From the NCBI GenBank assembly GCA_050084985.1, contig JBITNC010000001.1:20088001-20152000 (forward strand): 64,000 nucleotides of DNA. Direction: 5' to 3'. Source of the DNA: Nageia nagi (Eukaryota; Pinophyta). This document shows, piece after piece, positions 34,166 through 44,560 of this stretch (within the stretch, counting starts at the first letter, position 1; each line of letters starts with the position of its first letter). The position numbers and the translations under genes were made by a program. The notes beneath the pieces are model-generated. The model was not told the origin of the DNA, did not search any database, and saw only the letters and a list, made by a program, of their open reading frames with translations.

Positions 34166-34981
34166 CTAAATTTCTTGAACTTTTCTCTTCCAAGCACCTT
34201 CTCTTTGTGCAAAACCTTTTGCAACAAGTCTCACTTTGTTTTTATCAAGTGAGCCATCTGATTTATACTTGTTCTTGTAAACCCACTTGCATCTAATAGG
34301 TCTGATTCCATATTGTGGATCTACCAACTTCCATGTCCCATTCTTGATGAAAGCATCATACTCTTTCTTCATAGCTTCTTTCCAAGCATCATGAGAAATA
34401 GCTTCTTTAAAAGAAGTTGGTTCAAAATCAGCAAAACAATTCAATTCCATATCAAAAGAAAGAACATCACCTGAAACTAAATCTTCTACTGCTCCACTTT
34501 CTTGTCTTGTCTGGTAGGAACTTCGAGTTCCTGTCTTTCCAATTTCATCAGGATGAACACTTTCAAGTGTTTTCTGGACCCATTTAGGAATTCTTTGAGT
34601 TGATTCTAGTTCATCACTAACCTGAGATGGAGCTTCACTTCCATAAAGACTTAATCGATCAATTCCTCGAATTACTTCATTTAACTGATGCTCAGATACT
34701 GGCACTGATGAACTAGAAGAACTTCGAGTTCCTGTCTTTCCAATTTCATCAGGATGAACACTTTCAAGTGTTTTCTGGACCCATTTAGGAATTCTTTGAG
34801 TTGATTCTATTTGATCACTAACCTGAGATGGAGCTTCACTTCCATAAAGACTTAATCGATCAATTCCTTGAATTACTTCATCTAACTGATGCTCAGATAC
34901 TGGCACTGATGAACTAGAAGAACCTAGTAGAGGAGGTACTCTTGGTGTTTGTTCTTCATGAACAAATGGTAAAAATTCCAA
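34166..34981 (-). pseudogene. copia pol: linker and start of RT, truncated
   Basis: This is an open frame of 271 codons. The first two thirds is a serine-rich linker containing a tandem duplication. Then come FKEAISHDAWKEAMKKEYDA, NGTWKLVDP, IRCKWVYKNKYKSDGSLDKN and VRLVAKGFAQREG, the start of Ty1/copia RT. After GFAQREG the sequence reads AWKRKVQEI and stops, whereas the family continues with IDYEETF. The YVDD box, RT thumb and RNase H are therefore absent. The frame is the same as the upstream gag and integrase. Confidence 0.9.
34521..34922 (-). repeat. in-frame tandem duplication, 2 x 201 bp
   Basis: 34,521-34,721 and 34,722-34,922 are adjacent copies differing at about five sites. Each encodes 67 residues including VPVSEHQL, GIDRLSLYGSEAPSQVSD and STQRIPKWVQKTLESVHPDE. 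The period is exactly 67 codons, so the frame is kept. Confidence 0.95.
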
Positions 34982-35770
34982 ATTTGGATCTAATATAGGA
35001 ATTCCCCCCTCAATATTTGGAATTTCATAATCTTTTTCAAAATAATGCTTTCCATGGGTAAACTTATCAAGATGATCAATCTACCGCTCAATAGTATTGT
35101 CACTTTTGGAAAATTCAAGAAAGATAATGTCTCTTGCAAAGAGAAACTTCTTGTTTACCTCATCATAAAGCTTGTATCCATTGGTAGTGTCTGAATAGCC
35201 CAAGAAAATACACTTTCGACTCCTAGCTTCAAGCTTGCTTCATTGTTCCTTAGGTATAAGTGCATAACAGGTGGAACCAAAGATCTTGAGATGACGTACA
35301 GAAGGAATATGACCAAACCACATTTCAAATGGAGTCTTATCTTTGAGAGCATGAGAAGGAGATCTGTTTCTCAAATAAATAGCACATTGAACTGCATCAC
35401 CCCAAAACATAATTTTGACATTCTTGAAGAATATCATTGCACAGGCCATGTTCAATAGAGTTCTGTTCAATCTTTCAGTAACCCCATTTTGTTATGGGTT
35501 ATAGGGAACAATAGTCTAATGTTTAATCCCATGTTGGTGTAAGTAAGATTTGAAGTCATTTGAAGTATATTCCCCCCCATTATTTGAATGAAGGATACCT
35601 ATATGAGTATGAGCTTCATTTTCTATACTGACATGAAAGTCTTTAAATTTGGAAAAAGCTTCAGACTTATGTTTTAAGAAATAAACCCAAGACATCCTAG
35701 AATAATCATCAATGAATGTCATAATATATCTATTTCCAACTACAGAAGGAATAGAAAATGAACCACACAA
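34982..35770 (-). pseudogene. copia integrase catalytic core and C-terminus
   Basis: The minus-strand frame encodes HSDLCGSFSIPSVVGNRYI (first catalytic aspartate kept), FIDDYSRMSWVYFLK, then LHSNNGGEYTS where the family has SDNGGEY, so the second aspartate is asparagine. NGVTERLNRTLLNMA keeps the catalytic glutamate. TPFEMWFGHIPSVRHLKIFG and CIFLGYSDTTNGYKL follow. Stops fall near 35,513, in YNP-QNG, after KEQ at 35,240 and after NTIER. Confidence 0.9.
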
Positions 35771-36142
35771 ATCGGAATGAACTAGTTCAAGTTTTCTACT
35801 AGCTCTCCATTGGGAATTTATAAACGATTGCTTGTGGTGCTTCCCTAGGATACAGGCTTCACAAGGGAAATGTTCCTAGGTATTGTAGGCAAACCACTAA
35901 AACCTCATTTCTTTAAAAGATGTAGGTCATCAAAATTAAGGTGCCTAAATCTTGCATGCCATAAAAGACTTGAGGGAAGTGTACCTTTTTCTTGATGTGT
36001 AAGGAAATGTAAATTCCTTCAATTAAATAGAAGCACCAGTGAGTTTCAAAAGCTTTCCATCTTCCACACTAAGCATCACAACTTTGTTGTCAGGAGATTG
36101 TCATATTTCCACCTTGCCATCGAACATATGGATGGTATGTCC
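35771..36142 (-). pseudogene. copia pre-integrase (HHCC) region
   Basis: The two histidines of the zinc domain are seen in LLWHARFRHLNFDDLHLL and the two cysteines in CEACILGKHHKQSF. The histidine block is in another frame from the catalytic core, so two compensating indels are present, plus several stops. Confidence 0.8.
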
Positions 36143-36412
36143 TTATTTTTGAACAAGAATAAGGGAAAGCAAATTTCTCCTCAATTCTAGAAGATAAAGT
36201 ACATTTTGAAGCACAAAATCTAGAAATCCTGGTAGTTTAAGCCTGATTGAGCCAATTCCAGATGGCTTAAGTTTTGATTGATCTGCAAAGTAGACTACAC
36301 CATCAATATCTTCATTCAATTCTTCAAAGAAATCCCTCCTGAAAGTCATATGACATGTTGCTCCCATATCAAGCAACCATGCATCTTCCCATGATGCATA
36401 TGAAGTATTCAT
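36143..36412 (-). pseudogene. copia protease remnant
   Basis: It reads AWLLDMGATCHMTFRRDFFE; the active-site triad D-T/S-G is changed to DMG. GVVYFADQSKLKPSGIGSI and FVLQNVLYLLELRRNLLS follow, which match the family. The frame is open for 89 codons and in phase with gag. Confidence 0.85.
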
Positions 36413-37309
36413 TAGGTCACTAAGACCAATGTTACATTTAGCTATAACAAAATGAGCGGATGCAGAGTTCTTACTCTGATCACCTTGTTGCTCTTTCTTT
36501 TCAACAATTTTCTCCCATGGAATGCGACATGTAGCAGCTTCATGACCTTTTCTATTACATCGAGTGCAATATAAATTTCACTTCTCCCTTTTATCTCCAT
36601 GACCACCTTGATTTCTACCTCCTCTACCTCTGAAATTTTTTCGACCACAACCTCTATTTCTACTATCTGCATAAGAAGCATCATTCTTCTCTAACTAAGC
36701 ATTGTAAACAATATTTGAAGCATCATTGTTCTTCTTTCCAAAAGCTTTTTCATGCTTTGTAATTTTTTCTGACAAAGTTTTGAAGGTGAGGGTGGCTAAT
36801 TGTCCACTCGCTTGAAGTGATTCAAGATAAGTTGAATATGTGGGATAGAGAGCTTTGATCAAGGCTGCAAGAGAAATATCAATTTCAACACCTGTAGCCT
36901 TGATATCATACATTATTGCACTAATTTCTAAAATAAGTGCTATGGGATCATTATTCTGCAACTGCAAATTAAAGAGCTTTAACTGAAGTTGGATGAGTTC
37001 CAACGCTGAATGAGAGTCATACAACTCTTTTAACTTTTCCAGTGCACTCCAAGCATCATCAATTGAAGTGATATGTCAATTGACTTCTTCAAATATAGAA
37101 GCTGCTATTAGAGCATACGCTTTGCAATTCTTCATGTTCCAAACCATGAGCTCTTTATCATTAGTTGGTTTGATGGGTTTGGTTTTGCCATCGCATATAC
37201 CTTCCCAAAAATCATTGAAGATGAGCGTATTTTTTATCTTCCTATACCATTCTAACCAATTGTTTTGACCAGTCAAAACAATCCCAATAATGCTTACTAA
37301 GGAATGCAT
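36413..37309 (-). pseudogene. copia gag with CCHC zinc knuckle
   Basis: The likely start is the ATG at 37,309 (MHSLVSIIGIVLTGQNNWLE). The capsid part runs through WYRKIKNTLIFNDFWEGICD, ELMVWNMKNCKAYALIAASI and LTFKTLSEKITKHEKAFGKK. An arginine/glycine-rich stretch (GRKNFRGRGGRNQGGHGDK) precedes an intact knuckle, CTRCNRKGHEAATC, at 36,527-36,568. Three in-frame stops (TGA near 37,073, TAG at 36,695, TGA near 36,577) interrupt it without frameshift. Confidence 0.9.
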
Positions 37310-37555
37310 TTTGTAAGATGAAAAGTTACAAAATCACAAAAGAAGTAGAAAATATTTGAAATACAAACAATCTTTGCTCAAACAAGGCAAAATGGAGCAA
37401 GATGATGTCAAATATAGAAATTTACAAGTCTAAATCGATCCACATGTTATCGGTGCATTCATGAATATTTTGCTCAATGACCATTGGTGGATGGATATAA
37501 TCAGGATCAAAGTTATCTCTCTCTCTCTTTCTTCAACTGGTGCAGCTGAAGATAC

Positions 37556-37957
37556 CTAGAATCCTGAATCTGACTCAGAGGCTAGAATATTGAGATTGGA
37601 ACTTTGATCAACTGGTGCAATTGCTGGAGTATACTCATCACTATCGCTGATGATGATAATCTTAGGTGGCTGTGGTGCTGGTGTGTATTCCTTAATTGAA
37701 TTTTCTACAATCTCCTCAGGCTCATATTCTTCACTAGGAAATGGAGCTTTATCAAAGTACTTGTTGTCTTCAAGATCACCATCGTAGTGTACATCAGGAG
37801 GAATAATTTGTTGGTATTGAATGATTGTATTTTTGAGATCTTGAAGAATAGTATCAATACCATACACTCTTACTTCTTCATCGAAGTTTTCAGGATTTTC
37901 ATTTTCAAGTATATTCATAAGAATGGCATGACATCCAGTAGATCGTATCATTACCAA
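37556..37957 (-). CDS. unrecognised acidic 133-aa ORF in copia leader
   Basis: It is an uninterrupted frame on the same strand as gag, ending 247 bp before the gag ATG. The product is acidic and proline-rich: MVMIRSTGCHAILMNILE, then DGDLEDNKYFDKAPFPSEEY, TPAPQPPKIIIISDSDEY and a stop after ASESDSGF. No family is recognised. It is longer than chance suggests in such AT-rich DNA and free of the stops that riddle gag. It could be an extra element ORF, a captured host exon or a chance frame. Confidence 0.35.
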   Translation of the reverse strand: MVMIRSTGCHAILMNILENENPENFDEEVRVYGIDTILQDLKNTIIQYQQIIPPDVHYDGDLEDNKYFDKAPFPSEEYEPEEIVENSIKEYTPAPQPPKIIIISDSDEYTPAIAPVDQSSNLNILASESDSGF

Positions 37958-38845
37958 AATATTTGAAAATTAAAAAATATTTTAATATAAAATTAAAATA
38001 TTTAATAACTTTAAATATTTAAATATACCTAAATATAAAATTTGGAATTAAATATTTTGGAGTACCAAAATATTTTATACACCTTATCACTCCAAAATAA
38101 AATTCCAAACAACCCCTAAAATATCTCCACTATGAATATTAAAGTGACCATGTTTAAAAAATATTAAAGGCACCTTAATGGGTGAGGGGGTGAGAAAATA
38201 GGTGGGCCACTACATCTAGAAATCACGTTCAGTGAACACCCATGAGTAATAACACCCATGAGCGATGAGAGAGAGGAGCTACATAACAAGAGAGAGAGGC
38301 CATGTAATAGAGACAGGAGCCACGTCTAGCAGAACGTCTCTGTTGGGTGTGAGTCTAGCAAAAAATAATGACCACAGCTTCACTCAGATATTTCACCTCC
38401 TACTTACATTAAGAGTGGGGCAGATTCAAATGCCCATGAAAGAGAAACTGAGCACTCAAAACTACCAACTTCTCCATGTCGCCATTATCTCTAGCAAATG
38501 AAAGGTGTAAATCAGAGCAAGGAAACAAAGGCAGACTTAAATGGCCTCTTATAGAAGTTGGACATAAGAATTCGATGACGATGATGCATAGACAATGGAG
38601 AACAATAACACAGCATGTCAGATCTATGATGTTTAGTAGCATAGGCTAGTTTGAAGAGCTACAAAGTTAGCCACAGAAGACTTCTAGGCTAGGTGCATGT
38701 TGTTAACATTTCATCCTGGTGTCTACCATAGTCCAAACAAACAAATGCAAGAGTCCACATTTTGGAGGAGCTAAATGAAGAGATAATGATGTGTTCACAT
38801 ATTAACGAGTCAAGATGCCCATGAAATGCTGCTAACAACTCCCTA

Positions 38846-38920
38846 GATGCCCATGAATAGGAGTAGGATGCCCATAAATAGGAGTAGGATGCCCATAAAT
38901 AGAGTAGGATGCCCACGAAC
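38846..38920. repeat. 21-bp tandem repeat, about 3.5 copies
   Basis: The unit GATGCCCATAAATAGGAGTA(G) starts at 38,846, 38,867, 38,888 and 38,908 (the last partial); the third unit is 20 bp. Confidence 0.9.
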
Positions 38921-39380
38921 TATAGACTAGAGTCCACATTTCGGAAGACCCATGTACTGCTGCACCATAGATCACCACAGATGGCCATGTCTAGTGTTGT
39001 ACCCATAAAATGCTGCAAGAACTGCTACAAATAGATGATGCATCCATAGTCATGTTTTCAGAGAGCAAGAGCCACACTTAACTCGTCATTAGAGGGCTAT
39101 AAAATGTAGAGAGATGCCCACAAAATTGTAAGAACTACTGCACCTCAAGCACGTCACAAAATACAATCCTTAATACATGCACACAAGCTGTTGGAGGGGC
39201 TTTCATTAGTCTCCAAGGAGAACAATAACCACCATAGAACCAGAATAGTCAATCAACGATGTCCAGCAATCAACAACTCAAACTAATACACATGCATGCA
39301 GGTATTCATCATGATTTTTGCTGGAACAAATCATAGCAAACTATAGTGATGAATTTGCATGGAGTTTCCAAAATTCCTTA

Positions 39381-39392
39381 CTCTGATACCAA
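39381..39392 (-). promoter_or_regulatory. primer-binding site of copia element
   Basis: The minus strand reads TTGGTATCAGAG, a near-perfect initiator-methionine tRNA primer site, directly next to the 5' LTR end CCATTCCTGCA. Confidence 0.95.
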
Positions 39393-39641
39393 TGCAGGAA
39401 TGGATCATAAAGCTCCAAGATATATTTACTCAAGAATGATTTACAATATATAGACCACAAAAGTTGTTAACTAACAAACTCCTAAAATGGTGCAACTAAG
39501 TGTACACCTCATCCTAACTAACTTACCTACCTAAGCACTAAGCTAAAATTTCTCTAACTAACTTCAAATGACACTTGTCATTGACACATGTCTAATTTCT
39601 AAATATTTACAAATATCATAATAAGATTATGGTTTTTAACA
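39393..39641 (-). repeat. 5' LTR of copia element
   Basis: 249 bp, starting TGTTAAAAACC and ending TTCCTGCA on the minus strand. It has about eight substitutions and no indel against the 3' copy. Confidence 0.9.
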
Positions 39642-39646
39642 GTTCT
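39642..39646. repeat. right target-site duplication GTTCT
   Basis: Exact copy of 33,866-33,870. Confidence 0.9.
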
Positions 39647-40600
39647 AACTACAAATTTTGCATTTTTGTGGTTAAATATCCCCAATAATTTATGTTAAAG
39701 GATTGAATGGAATTAAAGCCAAGGGGTTATGTATATACACATTTCTTCCCTTTAGAAACTCCCCACATTATCTCTACATAATATTCTTGGTGGGTTACCT
39801 CCATAACAAATATCTAATTTGAAAAATAGAAGGTAAACTTCATAGGATTATAAAAGAATTCACTCAACGTGATGATTGTATAATTATTAGAAAAATAATA
39901 ATCTCTCTTCCTAAAGTGGCTCACCAAATTTGATATAGCTAACTTTGATAGCCTATGAAGAGTTCCATCAGAAATGAAATTTAAATCTAGAGAAAGAAAA
40001 TATCTTAGAAAATCATAATAAGACCCATTGATACTCAATACTTGGGTCCATTGAGCCATCATCCAGGGATAGCCATCTTCATTCATCTGGTAAAGTTGTA
40101 GGTCTAGAAACACCTCTAGATGTTGATGTAGAAGAAGCCAAGAACATAAAGAACAATAATAGGAATGATTCAATCTATTCTTATTTGCCAACTTGATAGC
40201 TATTTTTTCATCTATCATCTCATACCAATCATGATGATATTTGTCATGGTTCTTGATTATCTAGAAAGCCATGGTAACATGCACAATTTGAATTTCCTTC
40301 TCTCCACATAACACCATAATCAAAATGATGAAATGAGAAAAGTTAGGTTTAAACCTTGAAATCCCATATAAATTCTTCTTTTCTATAATAGGTTTTAAAA
40401 AAAGGGATTCAACTAGTCTAATGAATATTTATCAACACCTTTAGCTATGAATTTCACACTAACCCAATTCAAAGAAGTGTCTAGCTGGTGGAGGGATTTA
40501 TACATGGAAAATCTACTCAAGTTTAAAATGATAACTCCTTCACTATTTTGAACATTTTTATACTCATTAAGAATTTTTATTTGCTAGGGCTTCTATCAAC
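39647..40600 (-). pseudogene. third ORF of Tat-like gypsy element, N-terminal part
   Basis: The frame includes SLHQLDTSLNWVSVKFIAKG near 40,450 and FQIIKNHDKYHHDWYEMIDE near 40,230. A 134-codon open stretch (39,814-40,218) reads KIAIKLANKNRLNHSYYCSL, WLLLHQHLEVFLDL and PWMMAQWTQVLS. It runs towards the copia insertion at LGIFNHKNAKFVVRT and resumes at 33,865. It lies downstream of integrase, where Athila-type elements carry an env-like ORF, but I see no signal peptide or membrane anchor. The product is unrecognised. Confidence 0.55.
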
Positions 40601-41079
40601 ACAGGACATAGGTGACATATTTCCCATAGAAATGGTATAATAAACTTAAACTCATAAAGTAAATTATATAATCAATTATCTTTATGCATTTGTAGCTTTT
40701 GAGGGTTGAAATTTTAAATCTACATGGTTTTATAATATATTTATATAAAAAAAAATTATTTCTAACATTCACTATGCTTTGTGATACTAAAAACTTACCC
40801 ATTTTGATGAAATGTAGTTGCAAGCTAGAAAAAACTATAATTAAAGTTGGAAATCATTAAAATCCCAGGGCTCTTGATCACTCAAAACTTTGTAGAGTAA
40901 AAATGACTAAGGTATGAACTCAAAATGGGGTTAAAGTGAATAAACATGCCTAACTACCCTATTTAATGCAAATATGCATCTCAAATATTACATGCAAGAA
41001 AATTACAATTAAATATATGCATATAATACAAGTTATGTGATTAAAGTACAATATACAATTTTAATTTTGGTCATTGGTC
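40601..41079. other. spacer between integrase and third ORF
   Basis: AT-rich. A 75-codon minus-strand frame at 40,596-40,823 may be the start of the third ORF. Nothing else is recognised. Confidence 0.3.
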
Positions 41080-42200
41080 ATGATCAAAAGGATTTGCCCA
41101 TCTATTCCCTTTAATTCAAATGTGTTGTTAAAGATTTTTTAGATAATGATATATGATCTAGACCATAGAGAATCAAACTTTCAATGGCATCTAGGCTTGG
41201 CTCGATCCTCACCCCATTTGAGAACTAAATCACCAGACTTGAAAGAAAAATTAGATGCATAATTTTTATCAAACCATTTCTTTATCACCTTATTTCTCTT
41301 TTAAATTTCTCTATATGAATTTTCTTACAACTCATCTAAGTAGATAAGATTAGGCATCCTTACTTATAATGGATCTACATCCTTCATCTCATTGGTTGAG
41401 CAGTTGTAATACTGCTAACTTGATGTAAGATGATAATATAACTCTTTTCCCATAAAATATAATATAATGGGAATTTTTAATAGAAGATACATAAGTGATC
41501 TTATCTACCCATAATGTAAGGTTGAGATTTTTATCATAGTCTCTTTGATTTTTATCTACCATCCTCTTCAAGATTCTAGATAGATTTTTATTTGTTGACT
41601 CAACTAATCCATCACCATGAGGACAATAATTTGAATATGTTTTCAATAAACACCATACTTAAGAGCAAAATCTAAAACTCTAACTTTTAAAAATGTTAGA
41701 TCATTTTTTGATATAACAGTATATGGAATACTAAATTTTGTAATAGGTCTCTCCATAAAAGAGATAATTGTATCTTTATCTTAGTATTTAGTAGAAGAAG
41801 CTTCTTTCCATCTTGTAAAATAGTCTATGAATATCAAGATGAATCTATTTTTGAATGATGACATTGGATTAATCATGCCAATAAAATCAAGGTCCTATTG
41901 CTAGAAAGGCTTTTCTATGGTTATGGATTCTAATGGCATGATTTCCATTCTTCTCCTTCCCACAAATCTATGACATTTATCAAATTCTTTAGTAATTTGA
42001 AATGAATTTATATAAAAGTAATGCCAATAAAAACCTATCTATAAAATCTTTCTAGTAGTGGTGTATCCTAAATCGTGTCCTTTGAATAATCTAAAATGGA
42101 ATTCCTTCAAAACCTCGGTAACATTTTCAAGACAAATGCATCATAATAGCATCCCATCATGATTCTTTCTATACAATACATGATCTATATTACAATAATT
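41080..42200 (-). pseudogene. Tat-like gypsy integrase remnant
   Basis: It reads HDLGYTTTRKIL (zinc region), then LDFIGMINPMSSFKNRFILI (first aspartate kept) and IDYFTRWKEAS. TVISKNDLTF follows where the family has SDNG-EF, so the second aspartate is lost. HGDGLVESTNKNLSRILKRM keeps the glutamate, and WVDKITYVSS follows. The C-terminal part at 41,080-41,330 reads SFKSGDLVLKWGEDRAKPR, the usual tail motif. Confidence 0.8.
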
Positions 42201-42830
42201 GAGAGAATTTAATTCGAAACTTCTCCTTTTAGAGGAATTGAGTTCAAATGGTATTTTACTACTAACAAATTATATACAAAGTTGTATTATCCAATTTTTT
42301 GGTTCTTTCAAAACTTTTGAAAGTTTTCTATCTTCATTTTCTACTTCAATAATCATGACATATTTTGAGCTTTGGTATTTAGCTAATTTCTTACAAAAAT
42401 CTCTCTCCTTAACCACCTTAGTATGATAAATTTCAACATCATACTTTAAAATCTTTGTAATCTATCTAGCTCTACTAAAATCCATCTTACCTTGTAGAAT
42501 ATAACTTCTAACATCATGATGAATGGTAAGTACTAGAATTTTATTTTAATAAATGTAGTGCTTAAACTTGTTAAGAGCTTTTATTATAAAAAACACCTAC
42601 TTTTCAATGAATCCATTCCTTTCCTCAAGCTCTTGTACAATTTGACTAAAGAAAGCTATAGGGTATTCATCATGATTATCTTATTTTTGTTTTAAAATTG
42701 TTGCTATGCTCTTTTCTCCATAAGCATACAAGATAAATTCCTTTGAGAAATTAAGAATCTTTAAAACTAAAGTGGACATAATGGTAGATTTTTTCTATTC
42801 AAAAGCCATAACTTGGTCTATTATCTAGTT
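42201..42830 (-). pseudogene. Tat-like gypsy RNase H (second copy, after RT)
   Basis: After the RT thumb come FSKEFILYAYGEKSIATILK, YPIAFFSQIVQELEERNGFI and FFIIKALNKFKHYIY, then KILKYDVEIYHTKVVKERDF and CKKLAKYQ. This is the normal gypsy RNase H ending of Tat/Athila-type elements. The frame has stops. Confidence 0.75.
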
Positions 42831-43560
42831 AAAAAGAACTTTATCTTTAAGCAATTCTATTATTGATCAGAAAATTTTGACAAAGTATTGGATGAACATT
42901 TTTACAAAATTAATCTAACTCAAAAAAGCTTATAGCTTCTTAATGTTGAACATAATGATGATCTTGGAGATAGCTTCCACTCTTTCTTGATCAACTAAGA
43001 ATCTATCTTTTGGAATGATATGTCCAAGCAACATTCTATGATTCACTATAAACATATATTTCTTTGAGTTCAATGAGATTCTAAATTCTTAATATTTTAG
43101 AAAATTTTGTCAAAGATGTTGCAAATGGTTCCTATTTTTTTGTGAGAAAATTATAATATCATCTATGTAAATTAAAACTATTTTATTGACCAACTCATTG
43201 AATCCATGGTCCATAGTCATTTAAAAATTTGATACAACATTGGATAAGCGAAAAGGAATTTGTTGAAAAGCAAATGTGACCCACTTTATGGTGAATGTTA
43301 TTTTATAAGTATCTTCTTCTTTCATCCAAATCTAGTTGTATCTAGAGAAACCATCAAGAAAGGAAAAGTACTTGGATCCTACAATAGTATGTAAAATTTA
43401 TTTCATAGGAGGAAAATAATAGCTATATTTAAGTGAGGCTTTATTAAGATTATGGAAATCTATACATGACCTAATATCTCCATTCTTCTTCCAAACTAGC
43501 ACCAAATTAGTCACCCAAGTTGAATATTTGATGGAATTTATGATCCTATCTTGAATTTAT
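42831..43560 (-). pseudogene. Tat-like gypsy reverse transcriptase remnant
   Basis: Motifs in order: NGDIRSCIDFHNLNKAS, SFLDGFSRYN, KITFTIKWVTFAFQQIPFRL, then IVLIYIDDIIIFSQKN with an intact YIDD catalytic box at 43,158-43,169. ISLNSKKYMF, LLGHIIPKDRFLVD and INFVKMFIQYF follow. The order and wording match plant Tat/Athila-type RT. Several stops interrupt it. Confidence 0.85.
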
Positions 43561-44049
43561 TTTTTAATTTCCTATTATATTACCATATCAAATTTAAGAT
43601 TCACTACATTTTGTTTTTGTTATAAATGACATAACCATTCCACTAACTCAATGGTATGTTGGATAACATCTTTATTAAACACCTTTAAGTCATCATAGCT
43701 CCATGCCATGATACCAGCAAATTCTTTCATGATTTTAGCTATCTCTAGAATATCTTCTAATGAATTATTGATATCAACCTTGAGAACTTTGTTGGGGATT
43801 ATTTTTAACTCTTTAAAGTTCTATATAGAAGCTAAAATCTTTCCTTTTCTTATTTGATCATCTATGCTAAATAGATTTTCAAATGTAATAATACCTTTAG
43901 GCAAGTTATTATTTTTTAACTGTAAAATATCCTCTTTTTTGAATGCTTCAACTATTCACTCTTGGCTATTTGAACATAATAGTTGTGTATCTAAGAAAGT
44001 ATTAATATTTTTATCATCATAAAAAACATGCCAAAACTATTCTTTATCC
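43561..44049 (-). pseudogene. connector between first RNase H and RT
   Basis: Broken minus-strand frames consistent with the linker that precedes RT in Tat-type polyproteins. No catalytic motif is claimed. Confidence 0.4.
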
Positions 44050-44560
44050 AAAATAGAAGGCTTAAAAATTAACTAAATACCTTTGCTTCTTAACTAATGA
44101 TGTGCAGGATCAAACTTTGATCCTTTCTAGGCTAAGGTATTAGCTTCGCTATTATGATCCTTGAGAATTATAGTGAAATTGAGAGCATTGAGACTCTTTA
44201 ATAGGTACCATATTTTATTTCTATATTTTTTGAGATAATTATATTTTTTGAACAATTATTTTTCATTTGATTGATAACTAGTTTTGAATCACCAAAAATA
44301 GTTAAATATTTTATTTTCAACTTATTTACTTTTTCCAACCCTAAGCATAAGGATTCATACTCTCATGTATTATTTGTACAACTCCAAGTTAAATGTAAAG
44401 AATTTTTTTTTCTCCACCATAAGGGCATCTCAAAATAATCCCAACCACAATACAATTCTTAGACTTCACTCCATCAAATTTCATTGTCCATAATTTCTTT
44501 TCCCTTAGTTCCTAAAGGGTGAGGGTTGGAAGATCTATGATATATTCAACAATTACATAA
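44050..44560 (-). pseudogene. additional RNase H-like domain upstream of RT
   Basis: The minus strand reads KLWTMKFDGVKSKNCIVVGI (first acidic residue in FDG), then across a frame change the EYESLCLGLEKVNKLKIKYL region with its glutamate, and LTIFGDSKLVINQMKNNCS with the GDS aspartate. This is the plant-type (archaeal-like) RNase H layout. It lies between protease and RT and is distinct from the RNase H that follows RT. Confidence 0.7.

Larger units (their letters stand above)
37310..39380 (-). other. long 5' leader of copia element
   Basis: About 2.07 kb separates the primer site from gag, longer than usual for copia. It contains a 133-codon ORF (37,556-37,957) and a short tandem repeat (38,846-38,920). 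The word GATGCCCA followed by TGAA, TAAA or CGAA recurs across 38,400-39,120. This part may be captured or expanded noncoding sequence. Confidence 0.6.
33871..39641 (-). mobile_element. Ty1/copia retrotransposon with RT/RNase H deletion
   Basis: The element is 5,771 bp on the minus strand, with 249-bp LTRs, a GTTCT target duplication, an iMet primer site, a polypurine tract and gag-protease-integrase coding in one main frame. About 80 codons into RT the frame breaks off, and only some 40 bp later the polypurine tract begins, so most of RT and all of RNase H are missing. LTR divergence is about 8 of 249 sites by eye. It is the youngest datable insertion in the window. Confidence 0.9.

Noticed and set aside
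36442-36684. 80-codon minus-strand ORF over copia gag
   Set aside because: It is out of frame with gag. The gag frame across the same bases carries the Arg/Gly tract and the CCHC knuckle, so this ORF is a shadow.
38689-38916. 75-codon minus-strand ORF with repeated YLWASYS
   Set aside because: The repeated residues are just the translation of the 21-bp tandem repeat; no independent evidence of coding.
39814-40218. 134-codon ORF as a separate host gene
   Set aside because: It has no start or stop context of its own and continues with the frames on both sides as part of the element's third ORF.
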